Below, one piece after another: positions 35,196 through 43,455 of a stretch of DNA of 64,000 nucleotides (position 1 is the stretch's first letter; every line of letters begins with the position of its first letter). The notes under the pieces were generated by a model. That model was not told the origin of the DNA, ran no database searches, and saw nothing but the letters and a program-made list of their open reading frames with translations. Made by a program: the position numbers and the translations under genes. Origin of the DNA: Croceibacterium xixiisoli (GTDB taxonomy: Bacteria > Pseudomonadota > Alphaproteobacteria > Sphingomonadales > Sphingomonadaceae); the NCBI RefSeq assembly GCF_009827305.1, contig NZ_WTYJ01000001.1:682001-746000 (forward strand). Direction: 5' to 3'.

Positions 35196-35660
35196 TCAGG
35201 GCTGATAGGGCAGGGACGATTGGTGCAGGATGATCCGCACCTTCCCGTCTTCGCATTTCTTGAACACGAAGCTCTTGTTCACGAAGATGTGGCTGTCATC
35301 GGCACCGATGAAATGCACATTGCATTGCACGATCGCCAAATCGCCATGCAGGATGTGATCTTCCTTGCTGTACCACACCTTCACCCACGGCTTCAGCTTG
35401 AAGCCCTTGTCATCGGGGAAGCTTTCATCCCCGCCGGTGAAATAGGCCAGCGCGCCTTCGCCGGTGGGGCGGAAGGTCTGCGCCCCATAGGTCAGCGTGG
35501 GTTTGAACAGCACCTTGCCATTGTCGTAATCGTAATTGTCGCTCAGAACCCTGGTCGCAAACGCCCGGGCATCGCCGCCCTCGGCATGAACCTTGCCAAC
35601 CGCGACCACATTGTCGCACCAGGTCTGCAGCGCGTCATGCACCATGTCTTCGGTAAACAT
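35196..35660 (-). CDS. SnoaL-like/NTF2-fold protein of unknown function
   Basis: A 154-residue protein with a helix (MFTEDMVHDALQTWCDNVVAVG) followed by a curved sheet (YGAQTFRPTGEGALAYFTGG, KVWYSKEDHILHGDLAIVQCNVHFIG, FVFKKCEDGKVRIILHQSS). This order is the NTF2/SnoaL-like fold found in small cyclases, isomerases and binding proteins. No catalytic pair can be assigned. The start at 35660 follows a GGAAAGGG-like site. Confidence 0.6.
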   Translation of the reverse strand: MFTEDMVHDALQTWCDNVVAVGKVHAEGGDARAFATRVLSDNYDYDNGKVLFKPTLTYGAQTFRPTGEGALAYFTGGDESFPDDKGFKLKPWVKVWYSKEDHILHGDLAIVQCNVHFIGADDSHIFVNKSFVFKKCEDGKVRIILHQSSLPYQP

Positions 35661-35876
35661 CTCGACCCTTTCCTGTGTCGTTATCCGACACCGCCTTCCA
35701 TCCGCCAAATCATCGGGCTGGCGGCGATGTCATGCCCTCGGCTATTGAATGTAATGATATATCGTCAAATTGATTTTTGTGACGTTCTGTTGCTGCAGAG
35801 TATGGGCGACGCATCGGCTCGGCCGAACGCATATCTGCCAGCTTGCCGCCGTGCGCCCTCAGTATAGAGTGGCGCC

Positions 35877-36272
35877 ATGATCGAGGTTTTCATCCTGACG
35901 CACCAGCACCCGAACTGCGCTGAAAAGAGCATGGGGGTTTTCCATTCGGCTGCTGCGGCCGAAGAGCATGTCAGAATGGCCCGGTTGCAGCCAGCCTACC
36001 ACGATTGCCCAGACGGGTTCGGTATCGAAACCCGCGTGCTCGACAGGCAATTTTGCTTCACCAACGACAGCAACGCCCCGCTCACCCTGATCGTCGAGCC
36101 CTGGGCTTCGTCACAGATCATCGAACCGGGCTGCGTGGTGGAAATCCATTATCCCAGTAGCGATGCCGGGGCGGATTTCTCCCACGCTGACCACGAAGGT
36201 GATACGATCACCTTCTGGTGTGAAGGAAGCACCTATGCGCTGGTCGTGAATAGGGAGAGGGTTCTGGTCTGA
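35877..36272 (+). CDS. DUF7336-like N-terminal domain protein
   Basis: A 131-residue protein. The first about 60 residues (VFILTHQHP, MGVFHSAAAAEEHVRMARLQP, GFGIETRVLDRQF) match the pattern of small DUF7336 proteins, in which a histidine-bearing strand is followed by the helix AAAAEEH. The C-terminal half (LIVEPWASSQIIEPGCVVEIHYP, FWCEGSTYALVV) looks like a small beta domain. Function unknown. A 9-bp hairpin follows the stop. Base composition is lower in GC than nearby genes. Confidence 0.6.
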   Translation: MIEVFILTHQHPNCAEKSMGVFHSAAAAEEHVRMARLQPAYHDCPDGFGIETRVLDRQFCFTNDSNAPLTLIVEPWASSQIIEPGCVVEIHYPSSDAGADFSHADHEGDTITFWCEGSTYALVVNRERVLV

Positions 36273-36278
36273 TCTGGC

Positions 36279-36301
36279 TGCCATAACCTGGTGTTATGGC
36301 A
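36279..36301 (+). terminator. Stem-loop after the DUF7336-like gene
   Basis: TGCCATAAC (36279-36287) pairs perfectly with GTTATGGCA (36293-36301). It starts 7 bp after the stop codon; there is no T-run. Confidence 0.5.
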
Positions 36302-36322
36302 ACCCACATCAATGGCCGCCGA

Positions 36323-36916
36323 TCACCCGGCTATGCTGACGGATTCCACCAGCTTGCGATAGTTCTCCAGATCCTTGTCGAAATAGTGAATTTCGGGCGC
36401 TTCGTAGGATATCATGTACAATGTGCCATTGGATATCGCCGCGAAGGCTTCACCATTGCGGCGCAATTCGTCGGTGCCCACGAACTGATAGGTGAACTTC
36501 ACCCCATCCACGCCGCCCAGCTTTGCCGGGGTGGATGATGTGGTGGTGAAGATCGCCACGTCATTGGCAATCCGCTTCGTGCTTTCCAGCAACTGCGGAA
36601 TTTCGACCGCCAGCATATTGGCCTGGAACTGCGGCAGCGGCCGGTTCCGCTTGTCCACTTCGCGCAGCAGCGGTTCATTCGCCGGCACGGTGTAGAAGAT
36701 GACGTCATTCAGCATTTCGCCGTCCATCGTCCAGCGCTCGGCAAATTTGCCGGGGCGATAGCTCAGCTTGTTCCAATCCGTCGTCGGGGTCAGGGCCATG
36801 CCGGACCGGGCAACTTCCACCCGCTCGCCCGCGCCCATCAGCTTGTGGGCCCAGCCGGGTGCCGAAAATGTCAGGGCAGCGGCCGCCAGAGCAGGAGCAA
36901 TCCATTTGTACATCAT
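36323..36916 (-). CDS. Exported protein of unknown function, end of the M48 operon
   Basis: A 197-residue protein with a signal peptide (MMYKWIAPALAAAALTFSAPGWAH). The mature part (VIFYTVPANEPLLREVDKRNRPLP, TYQFVGTDELRRNGEAF, LYMISYEAPEIHYFD) has a beta-rich outline like periplasmic proteins that protect or sense stress, but I cannot name a family. Its ATG directly follows the stop of the protease gene, so the two are coupled. Probably periplasmic or outer-membrane attached. Confidence 0.6.
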   Translation of the reverse strand: MMYKWIAPALAAAALTFSAPGWAHKLMGAGERVEVARSGMALTPTTDWNKLSYRPGKFAERWTMDGEMLNDVIFYTVPANEPLLREVDKRNRPLPQFQANMLAVEIPQLLESTKRIANDVAIFTTTSSTPAKLGGVDGVKFTYQFVGTDELRRNGEAFAAISNGTLYMISYEAPEIHYFDKDLENYRKLVESVSIAG

Positions 36917-38116
36917 TCAGGCTCCAATCAAACTGCGCAGCATGGGCGCATCGCCTGTGTCAGGCTGGTGTTCCAGAAAGGTGGAAAGGGCGGCTTTGCC
37001 CTCGGGCATCTGCCCCGTGCGCAGCAGCGACAGACCCAGTCCGCGCCAGGCGGCAACCAGGGCAGGGTCCTTTTCGATAGCCTCGCGATACAGCGGTATC
37101 GCGTTCTGCAGATCGCGCGGGTGGCCCCGGCCGCGATACAGTTCGGCCCGCGCATACAGCAGGTCGGGCGTCAATTGCTCACCCCCGGCCAGCCGTGTGA
37201 TGATGTAATCGGTCCCGCCAAAATCATTCAGCTTCAGCTGATCTTCCAGGAATGTCTGGCGCCAGGGGGCCAGGGCGGCCCGGTAATTCGCTGCGCCGTC
37301 AAAATCGCCGCCCGGCACGCGATTGGCCAGCTGGCTGAGATAATCCGCCCTTTGCAGATTGGTCGGGTGAGACGCGAAAAACGCGACATTGTCGTACCGG
37401 CCCGATCGCCGCTTGCGCCCTTCGGCCGACTGGTCGGCCTCGTTCATCACGGCGCGCCACACATCCGACGCCGCGCTCGGGCGATAACCGGCATGCGCCA
37501 TATAGGCGAAGCCCAGCACGTTGGCGTCGGTTTCCTGCTTGCGCTCGAACCGCGCGATCCCGCCATAGATGTTCAGCCGCAGGTCGGTGTATTGATAGGT
37601 GGCATTCGTGCTGCCCAGACTGATCGCCAGCGCGCCCACCACGGCAGCCCAGGCCGCCAGATCGCTTCCGGCCCGGCGGTTCTTGAAACCCTGCAGCGTG
37701 TGCCGCTGTTCGAAATGGGCAAATTCATGGCCCAAGACGGAGGCAAGCTCGGCTTCATTGCGCATCCGCAGCAACAGGCCGCTGTTTACCAGCATCATGC
37801 CATTGGCATACATGCTCGCATTGAACGAAGGGGACCGGGTGACATACAGCCGCACGCTGTTGCAACGCACATCGCCGATGATCCGGCACAACACGCCGCG
37901 CACGAACGCGTTCAGAGCGGGATCACGGATCACCAGCTCGCTGTCGACCATCGCGCGCTCGATCTCGTCCGATTCACGCCACAGGCCGCGCTCGTCCTCG
38001 CCTTGGGGTTGATAAGCGCCGGTCCAGCTCGGGATGGTGAAATCCTCGGCGGCGCTGGCGACGGACGGGGCAGCCAGACACAATCCGGCCGCCACCAGAT
38101 GCCTGAGCGGGCGCAT
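36917..38116 (-). CDS. M48-family zinc metalloprotease (BepA-like), exported
   Basis: A 399-residue protease. A signal peptide (ending VASAAEDF) is followed by the M48 catalytic domain with HEFAH (the HExxH zinc site) and a later ETDANVLGFAYMAHAGY, whose Glu is the third zinc ligand. The C-terminal third has TPR-like helices (LYARAELYRGRGHPRDLQNAIPLYREAI) as in BepA/YfgC, which assists outer-membrane protein assembly. The ATG at 38116 overlaps the stop of the upstream gene by one base (TGATG). It is the middle gene of a three-gene exported operon. Confidence 0.85.
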   Translation of the reverse strand: MRPLRHLVAAGLCLAAPSVASAAEDFTIPSWTGAYQPQGEDERGLWRESDEIERAMVDSELVIRDPALNAFVRGVLCRIIGDVRCNSVRLYVTRSPSFNASMYANGMMLVNSGLLLRMRNEAELASVLGHEFAHFEQRHTLQGFKNRRAGSDLAAWAAVVGALAISLGSTNATYQYTDLRLNIYGGIARFERKQETDANVLGFAYMAHAGYRPSAASDVWRAVMNEADQSAEGRKRRSGRYDNVAFFASHPTNLQRADYLSQLANRVPGGDFDGAANYRAALAPWRQTFLEDQLKLNDFGGTDYIITRLAGGEQLTPDLLYARAELYRGRGHPRDLQNAIPLYREAIEKDPALVAAWRGLGLSLLRTGQMPEGKAALSTFLEHQPDTGDAPMLRSLIGA

Positions 38117-38865
38117 CAATTGGCCGCCGCAGCCGGGCTCGCCAGCGGGAAGTCCTCAAGCAGCTGGCTCATGCGCCGCGCGGCACCATCGGGCGTGCGC
38201 ACATCGCCACCCATCTGCTTGTCCGCATTGATCCACAGAATGTCGCCGGTCTTCAGATCGACCAGCCCGGCATAGCCGGCGTGAACCCCGGACTGAACAC
38301 CCACACCGCCCAGCGCGGCAAAGACCTGCAGCACCTTGCGTCCCGTCGATCCGTAATGATCGGTGGTGGTCAGAAACAGCGCGTAATCGGCCCCTTCCGC
38401 ACCCGGCAGATTGCGGACACCCGGGCCAAGCGACCAGTCGAACTGGGAATTGCGATTGTCGCGCTTCTTGGTTTCCAGCCGGTTGCCGACGAAAAACTGA
38501 TAGTTGATCACGGAATCGGCCACCGAATTGAACAGCGCCTGATACTGGTTCAGCAGCCGTCCCTGCTCACCGCTGATTTCCGGCGGAGCGATCACGGAAT
38601 GCCCCAGCGCCTGCTGCGAATTCACCAGCGCCGCATCCAGAAACTGGCGCGCCTGATCGTTCCAGTCAGCACGCGGTTCGAACAGGCCACCGGTCGACTG
38701 CTCGCCCACGGTCACGCGCGGGCGATACACGATCACCCGAACCGCTTCCCGATCGACCACTGCAAAATCCGGACGCACCGCGCTGCGTTCTTGCGCCTGC
38801 GCCGAAACGGCCGATACGCTCACGCATGCGCCAGCCAATGCCAGCGCCAAATACTTCCTGTTCAT
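38116..38865 (-). CDS. Exported protein of unknown function, first gene of the M48 operon
   Basis: A 249-residue protein with a signal peptide (MNRKYLALALAGACVSVSAVSAQAQ). The mature part (VRVIVYRPRVTVGEQSTGGLFEPRADW, ADSVINYQFFVGNR, DYALFLTTTDHYGSTGRKVLQ, TGDILWINADKQMGGDVR) reads like the beta-sandwich of LPS/GNA1162-type lipoprotein-like proteins that report a gene family expansion in sphingomonads, but no firm family is assigned. The start at 38865 follows GGGGTGGGG. It is translationally coupled to the protease gene. Confidence 0.55.
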   Translation of the reverse strand: MNRKYLALALAGACVSVSAVSAQAQERSAVRPDFAVVDREAVRVIVYRPRVTVGEQSTGGLFEPRADWNDQARQFLDAALVNSQQALGHSVIAPPEISGEQGRLLNQYQALFNSVADSVINYQFFVGNRLETKKRDNRNSQFDWSLGPGVRNLPGAEGADYALFLTTTDHYGSTGRKVLQVFAALGGVGVQSGVHAGYAGLVDLKTGDILWINADKQMGGDVRTPDGAARRMSQLLEDFPLASPAAAAN

Positions 38866-39078
38866 ATGCCCCACCCCTGTTGCAGGCGCGCTTCTATTCA
38901 ACAGTGTTTGGGAGTCAATATTTCTTGTCGGGCACCGTTCCGTTTTTGGACGATACAGGAAATATAAGACGGGATTGTAATAAATCCATTACCTGGCCAA
39001 TCGACCGCCGCCATCGAAGGTTGTTGTAATACCGGATAAAATATTGCCTGGTCTTGTTGGTCAGCGCTTGCGCCTGCA

Positions 39079-39882
39079 CTATTCCGGCATTTCCGGACAG
39101 CCCACTTGCAGCGCTGTTCGGGTCGAGTCATCTGCGGGAAAGAAGCATTCGAGCGTCAGTTCGGCGAGCGTGACGTCAGTAGCGCTTCCAAAGATCATGG
39201 TCGTGGAAATAAAGCTGAGGTTTAGGCCCTCACTTGCACCGCGCAGAACTAGAGGCACGGCGATGGACTCACCGTGCCCGAGAGGGCGAAGGCTCGCCGG
39301 GGCTGGCAAAGCGCGTAGTTCGTCATGGAGTGCTGCCAGCACCGGATCGCACGCACGGTCAACCTCTTCACGCAGCCGCGTCAGCACATGATGCCGCCAC
39401 TCCGGGAGGTTGATGATGCGGGGCGCCATTCCCCCAGGATGAAGGCTCACCCGCAACACGTTTACCGGCGGTTGCAGAAGCGCCGGAGCTACGTCCGTCA
39501 ACAGTGCGCTGGCAGCATCGTTCGCCAGCACGAGGTTCCAGTGCCGGTCAACCGCCAGCGCCGGATAGGGCATATGCCCGCGCAGTACGGCATCGACGGC
39601 CTGCCGGGCGGCCGCCATGTCAGGCTCGTCGATCGAACGCTCCGAATAGATCGGCGCATATCCGCCCGCCACGAGCAGCCTGTTCCGCTCGCGCAGTGGC
39701 AACGCCAGAGGCTCTGCAAGACGGAGTAGCAAATCGCGGCTAGCCATGGCGCGGCCGCTCTCGACAAAGCTGAGGTGTCGGGTGGATACTGCAGCCTCCC
39801 CGGCAAGGTCGATCTGGCTCAGCTGCCGCCGCCCCCGCCAATCGCGCAATATATCTCCGACATTCTGAACCTGCGTTGCCAT
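39079..39882 (-). CDS. XRE/MmyB-type transcriptional regulator
   Basis: A 267-residue regulator. Residues about 8-65 form an XRE helix-turn-helix (DLAGEAAVSTRHLSFVESGRA). About 95-260 match the MmyB ligand-binding PAS-like domain (YPALAVDRHWNLVLANDAASALL, RVSLHPGGMAPRIINLPEWRHHVLTRL, described in part). Such proteins usually repress a divergent operon of oxidoreductases or hydrolases. It faces the three-gene operon at 39989; two palindromes lie between. The ATG at 39882 is used; one at 39900 is possible. Confidence 0.88.
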   Translation of the reverse strand: MATQVQNVGDILRDWRGRRQLSQIDLAGEAAVSTRHLSFVESGRAMASRDLLLRLAEPLALPLRERNRLLVAGGYAPIYSERSIDEPDMAAARQAVDAVLRGHMPYPALAVDRHWNLVLANDAASALLTDVAPALLQPPVNVLRVSLHPGGMAPRIINLPEWRHHVLTRLREEVDRACDPVLAALHDELRALPAPASLRPLGHGESIAVPLVLRGASEGLNLSFISTTMIFGSATDVTLAELTLECFFPADDSTRTALQVGCPEMPE

Positions 39883-39917
39883 GGGGACATCTTCTATCAT
39901 CTGGCTGTGCCGAAGCC

Positions 39918-39934
39918 ATTACCTGCGAGGTAAT
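39918..39934. promoter_or_regulatory. 17-bp palindrome, candidate operator of the MmyB-type regulator
   Basis: ATTACCT (39918-39924), GCG, AGGTAAT (39928-39934) is a perfect inverted repeat in the 106-bp gap between the regulator and its divergent operon. Confidence 0.55.
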
Positions 39935-39947
39935 CGCATTGCTCCGG

Positions 39948-39959
39948 GTGACGCGTCAC
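39948..39959. promoter_or_regulatory. 12-bp palindrome, second candidate operator
   Basis: GTGACGCGTCAC is a perfect 12-bp palindrome 13 bp to the right of the first one, just upstream of the start of the divergent operon. It may be an XRE or activator site. Confidence 0.45.
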
Positions 39960-39988
39960 TTTGCCGACCTTAGCAGAGGAGACCGACA

Positions 39989-40351
39989 ATGACCGATTCA
40001 CATGCCATCGCCCGCGCCTATATCGAATTGTGGAATGACGTCGATGATGCATCACGCCGCGACCTCCTTTCCAAAGCCTGGAGCGCGGATGCACGTTATA
40101 TTGATCCGATGATGCAGGGCGCGGGGCATGACGGCATTGCCGCGATGATCGGCAAAGCGCACGCGCAGTTCCCAAGCCACAGATTCACTTTGGTCGGCAC
40201 GCCAGACGGGCACGGCAATTTCGTGCGCTTTTCCTGGACGCTGGCCCCCGACGGTGGCGCGATCGTCGCCGCAGGCACCGATGTCGTGCGCCTGAACGCA
40301 CAGGGCCGCATCGGCGAGGTCATCGGCTTTCTTGATGGGGGCGCGGCATGA
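39989..40351 (+). CDS. SnoaL-like nuclear-transport-factor-2-fold protein
   Basis: A 120-residue NTF2-fold protein (AIARAYIELWNDVDDASRRDLLSKAWSADARYIDPMMQGAGHDGIAAMI, here by its parts: the opening helix, then YIDP and the GHDGI turn). Related proteins are polyketide cyclase-like or dimerising binding domains. It is the first gene of a tightly packed operon; AGAGGAG precedes the ATG, and the stop overlaps the next start by 4 bp (ATGA). Confidence 0.78.
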   Translation: MTDSHAIARAYIELWNDVDDASRRDLLSKAWSADARYIDPMMQGAGHDGIAAMIGKAHAQFPSHRFTLVGTPDGHGNFVRFSWTLAPDGGAIVAAGTDVVRLNAQGRIGEVIGFLDGGAA

Positions 40352-41151
40352 CTTCGGCTTTCGTCGCGCGTGGCTCTGGTCACGGCCTGTTCGTGCGCGA
40401 TTGGGGAAGCGGCCCGCCAGTGCTCTTCCTGGCCGGCTGGGCAATGGACTCGCGCATCTGGGGTGAGACGATGCTTCGGCTGAATGCTGCAGGCCTGCGC
40501 ACCGTCGCCTATGACCGGCGGGGCCATGGCCGATCGACCGATTGGGGCGGTTACGACTATGATGCCCTTGCCGACGATCTTGCAACGGTGATCGAGTCTC
40601 TGCATCTGCGCGACCTTACGATAGTCGCCCATTCGGGCGCAGGCGGAGAGGCCATGCGCTATCTGGCGCGACACGGAAGCGAGCGGGTTTCCCGGCTTGT
40701 GCTGGTCGGCGCGACCGGGCCGCGCATTATGGCTGCGCCGGGAGAGCAGGGCGTGACACCGCAGCAGCTTGATTTCCTGTGCGCGCGGCTTGCAGCAGAT
40801 CTTTCAGGATGGATCGACGATAATATCCAGCCTTTCGCTCCCGGTTCACCTTCTCGCGTAAACGATTGGATGGCGGCCATGGTCATGGACTGTTCGCGGC
40901 GCGCAGTGGTGCAGTTTCAGCGCACGATTGCGGAGGCCGACCTGACTGCTGACGCCGCTGCGATTGATGTGCCGGTGCTCATCCTTCATGGAGACCGCGA
41001 CGCTTCCGCAGCAATCGACGCCAGTGCTCGACGCTATGCAGAAATCATCCCGCATGCCACGCTTCAGGTTTACGCCGGGGTGGCACACGGCGTGATGGTG
41101 ACGGATGCGGCGCGCCTCGCCGCCGATATCGCCCAGCGGATCGCACGATGA
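40348..41151 (+). CDS. Alpha/beta hydrolase
   Basis: A 267-residue hydrolase. The catalytic triad is readable: nucleophile Ser in AHSGAGGE, Asp in LHGDRDAS and His in GVAHGVMV, with the oxyanion region LAGWAMD. AHSGAGGE is an unusual nucleophile elbow compared with the common GHSMGG. The substrate may be an ester or lactone, or it may be a non-haem peroxidase-like enzyme. It is the middle gene of an operon coupled by ATGA overlaps on both sides. Confidence 0.85.
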   Translation: MTSAFVARGSGHGLFVRDWGSGPPVLFLAGWAMDSRIWGETMLRLNAAGLRTVAYDRRGHGRSTDWGGYDYDALADDLATVIESLHLRDLTIVAHSGAGGEAMRYLARHGSERVSRLVLVGATGPRIMAAPGEQGVTPQQLDFLCARLAADLSGWIDDNIQPFAPGSPSRVNDWMAAMVMDCSRRAVVQFQRTIAEADLTADAAAIDVPVLILHGDRDASAAIDASARRYAEIIPHATLQVYAGVAHGVMVTDAARLAADIAQRIAR

Positions 41152-41474
41152 GCGAGGCCTATGAGACCTATGTCATAACTTTCCACGTCCGGCCGGATCA
41201 GTTGCAGCGCTTCCGGGCTTTGCTCGATCCAGTGCTGGACGCCATGCGCCACGAGACGACTTTCGTATACGCAGCTTTGCACATCGATCCTGACCGGCCG
41301 AACCAATTTCAGCTTCACGAGACATGGTCGAATCGAGAGGACGTGTTGCAGGTCCAGCTGCACCGCCCGTACCGGGCAAACTGGCACGCTGCGCTCGACG
41401 AACTGCTGGAACATCCGCGCAAGATCGAGATATGGCAGCAATTATGGTCGGCCTCAGCTGAGGCCGATGCATGA
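41148..41474 (+). CDS. Antibiotic biosynthesis monooxygenase (ABM)-domain protein
   Basis: A 108-residue ferredoxin-like dimeric protein of the ABM/YgiN type (YVITFHVRPDQLQRFRALLDPVLDAMRHE, HIDPDRPNQFQLHETWSNREDVLQ by parts). Such proteins oxidise quinols or polyphenols, or degrade reactive carbonyls, without a cofactor. The start overlaps the hydrolase stop by 4 bp, so it is the last gene of the MmyB-controlled unit. Confidence 0.8.
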   Translation: MSEAYETYVITFHVRPDQLQRFRALLDPVLDAMRHETTFVYAALHIDPDRPNQFQLHETWSNREDVLQVQLHRPYRANWHAALDELLEHPRKIEIWQQLWSASAEADA

Positions 41475-41719
41475 CCATGCTTGTTTTGGCAGGGCTCGGT
41501 GCAAGATCTCGAATCGTCTCGACATCAGTCACCCGAACTCGTCTCGGCCAATGCTTGAAAGTCCCGATTTCTCGAGCACTCGCCGTTCACCTACAAAAGT
41601 CGAATGATCGAAATGGCTCAAATTGGTCCATTTCCATTTCCATTTTGATCTGCAATCCCAAAACGGACCTCACGCCAAACCAACCCGGCAGCCCAGGCCG
41701 CCGGGCTTCACTCATCCCC
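41475..41719. other. Non-coding interval between the ABM operon and nadA
   Basis: This 245-bp stretch has lower GC than its surroundings. It contains AAATGG and CCATTT 11 bp apart near 41610-41635, a TTTCCA repeat and a weak GC-rich hairpin near 41684-41707 that could end nadA on the minus strand. No coding frame is convincing. Confidence 0.5.
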
Positions 41720-42706
41720 TCAGACCCGGCTCAAATCGCCCTGACCCACGGTGCCGCTGGCCATTTCCAGCATCCGGTCCAGGCTCTTCTTCGCCGCCAG
41801 CCGCAGCCCTTCCTCGATTTCCACGCGCGGGGTCAGGTCGCGCAGGGAAAGGTACAGTTTCTCCATCGTGTTCAGCGCCATATAGGGGCAGATGTTGCAG
41901 TTGCAGTTGCCGTCCGCACCCGGGGCGCCGATGAAGTTCTTGTTGGGCAGCGCCTTCTGCATCTGGTGGATGATATGCGGCTCGGTCGCCACGATCAGCG
42001 TGTCTTCCACCATCGTCTTGGCATAGTTCAGAATGCCGCTGGTCGAACCGACATAATCGGCATGGTCGATGATGGTCGGCGGGCATTCCGGGTGGGCCGC
42101 GATCGGCGCGCCGGGGTTTTCCGCCTGCAGCTTCAGCAGTTCCTTCTCGCTGAAGGCTTCATGCACGATGCACACGCCCGGCCAGAGCAGCATGTCGCGG
42201 TCGAATTTGCGGTTCAGATAACCGCCCAGATGCCGGTCCGGGCCGAAGATGATCTTCTGGTCGCGCGGGATCTGGCTGATGATCGTCTCGGCGCTCGAAC
42301 TGGTGACGATGATGTCGCTCAGCGCCTTCACTTCGGTGGAGCAGTTGATGTAGGTCAGCGCGATGTGATCGGGGTGGCGTTCGCGGAAGGCGCGGAACTT
42401 CTGCGGCGGGCAGGAATCTTCCAGCGAACAGCCGGCATCCACATCGGGCAGCACCACGATCTTGTTGGGTGACAGGATCTTGGCCGTGTCGGCCATGAAC
42501 TTTACCCCGCAGAACGCGATCACCTCGGCATCGGTGTCGGCCGCCTTGCGGCTCAGTTCCAGGGAATCGCCGACGAAATCGGCCAGATCCTGCAGTTCCG
42601 GCCGCTGATAATAATGCGCCAGAATCACCGCCTTGCGTTCCTTGCGCAGGCGTTCGATTTCGGCGCGCAGGTCCTGGCCGGTGGGGATCTTGGTCTCAAC
42701 GCTCAT
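41720..42706 (-). CDS. nadA: Quinolinate synthase NadA
   Basis: A 328-residue [4Fe-4S] enzyme that condenses iminoaspartate and dihydroxyacetone phosphate to quinolinate in NAD synthesis. AHYYQRPELQDLADFVGDSL, described by parts, is the substrate region. Conserved cysteines include those in HPECPP (C208) and NICPYM (C273), and GSTSGILNYAK follows. Its ATG overlaps the stop of the DUF4230 gene by 4 bp. nadB and nadC are not in the window. Confidence 0.95.
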   Translation of the reverse strand: MSVETKIPTGQDLRAEIERLRKERKAVILAHYYQRPELQDLADFVGDSLELSRKAADTDAEVIAFCGVKFMADTAKILSPNKIVVLPDVDAGCSLEDSCPPQKFRAFRERHPDHIALTYINCSTEVKALSDIIVTSSSAETIISQIPRDQKIIFGPDRHLGGYLNRKFDRDMLLWPGVCIVHEAFSEKELLKLQAENPGAPIAAHPECPPTIIDHADYVGSTSGILNYAKTMVEDTLIVATEPHIIHQMQKALPNKNFIGAPGADGNCNCNICPYMALNTMEKLYLSLRDLTPRVEIEEGLRLAAKKSLDRMLEMASGTVGQGDLSRV

Positions 42707-43455
42707 TGGGCGGTACTTTCCTCTCCGTCGAAGCGGACATTCACGGTGACTTTGCCATAACCGGCAACCTGCAGCGGTATAGTCAGGTTCTGGCGAATTG
42801 CATCCTTTGCCGCAGACCGGGCCAGACCCACCAGCACGGGGTTGGCCGCCTGTTTCACCGCTTCCTGTTCGGCCAGCACGGTGTTGTCGCGGGTCAGCTT
42901 GTTCTGCGCGTCGCTGGTGATCCAGATTCCTTCCCGCAGATATTGCGCGCGTCCTTCGTCCAGGTTCGGCCGGCCGACCAGGATCTGCGGCAATTGCACA
43001 TCCAGCGTGGTGGTCTGCGCATTCCAGTCCAGCCGTGAGGCATCGATCTTGGACAGATCCAGCGTGTAATCTACCCGCGCCGGGATCACGGCGATCTGGC
43101 GGCTGCGGATCGTGCCGAAAAACCTGGTGTCCTCGCTCGATACCACGGGCGAAAGCTGGGCCGAAAACACCGTCAGCTGGTTCTGCTTCTCGAACGCCAG
43201 CAGGGTGGTGGCCAGCGGATCGCCATGGTCCTCGGGGCCGAAGGCGCGCCAGGCCAGCCAGGCGGACAGCGCCAGCATGATGATGAACAGCAGCCAGGGC
43301 AACGCCTGCACCCGCGCCAGCGATCGCTCGCGCGCTGCGATGGGCGTGTCGGCTTTTGGCCTGTCTGCTCGCGGAGTATCGACTGGGGGCGGTTCGCGAT
43401 GCAGCGCGGGGCGGTGGCCGGTGTCGGTGCCGGATGTCAGGCGTTTGTCGTCCAT
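42703..43455 (-). CDS. DUF4230 membrane-anchored protein
   Basis: A 250-residue protein. A Pro/Arg/Ala-rich cytosolic start is followed by one membrane segment (WLLFIIMLALSAWLAWRAF) and a DUF4230 domain facing the periplasm (LTVFSAQLSPVV, GTIRSRQIAVIPARVDYTLDLS, then a helical end). The domain resembles band-7/SPFH-adjacent beta folds; function is unknown. It overlaps the upstream MBL gene by 19 bp and the downstream nadA by 4 bp. Confidence 0.75.
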   Translation of the reverse strand: MDDKRLTSGTDTGHRPALHREPPPVDTPRADRPKADTPIAARERSLARVQALPWLLFIIMLALSAWLAWRAFGPEDHGDPLATTLLAFEKQNQLTVFSAQLSPVVSSEDTRFFGTIRSRQIAVIPARVDYTLDLSKIDASRLDWNAQTTTLDVQLPQILVGRPNLDEGRAQYLREGIWITSDAQNKLTRDNTVLAEQEAVKQAANPVLVGLARSAAKDAIRQNLTIPLQVAGYGKVTVNVRFDGEESTAQ

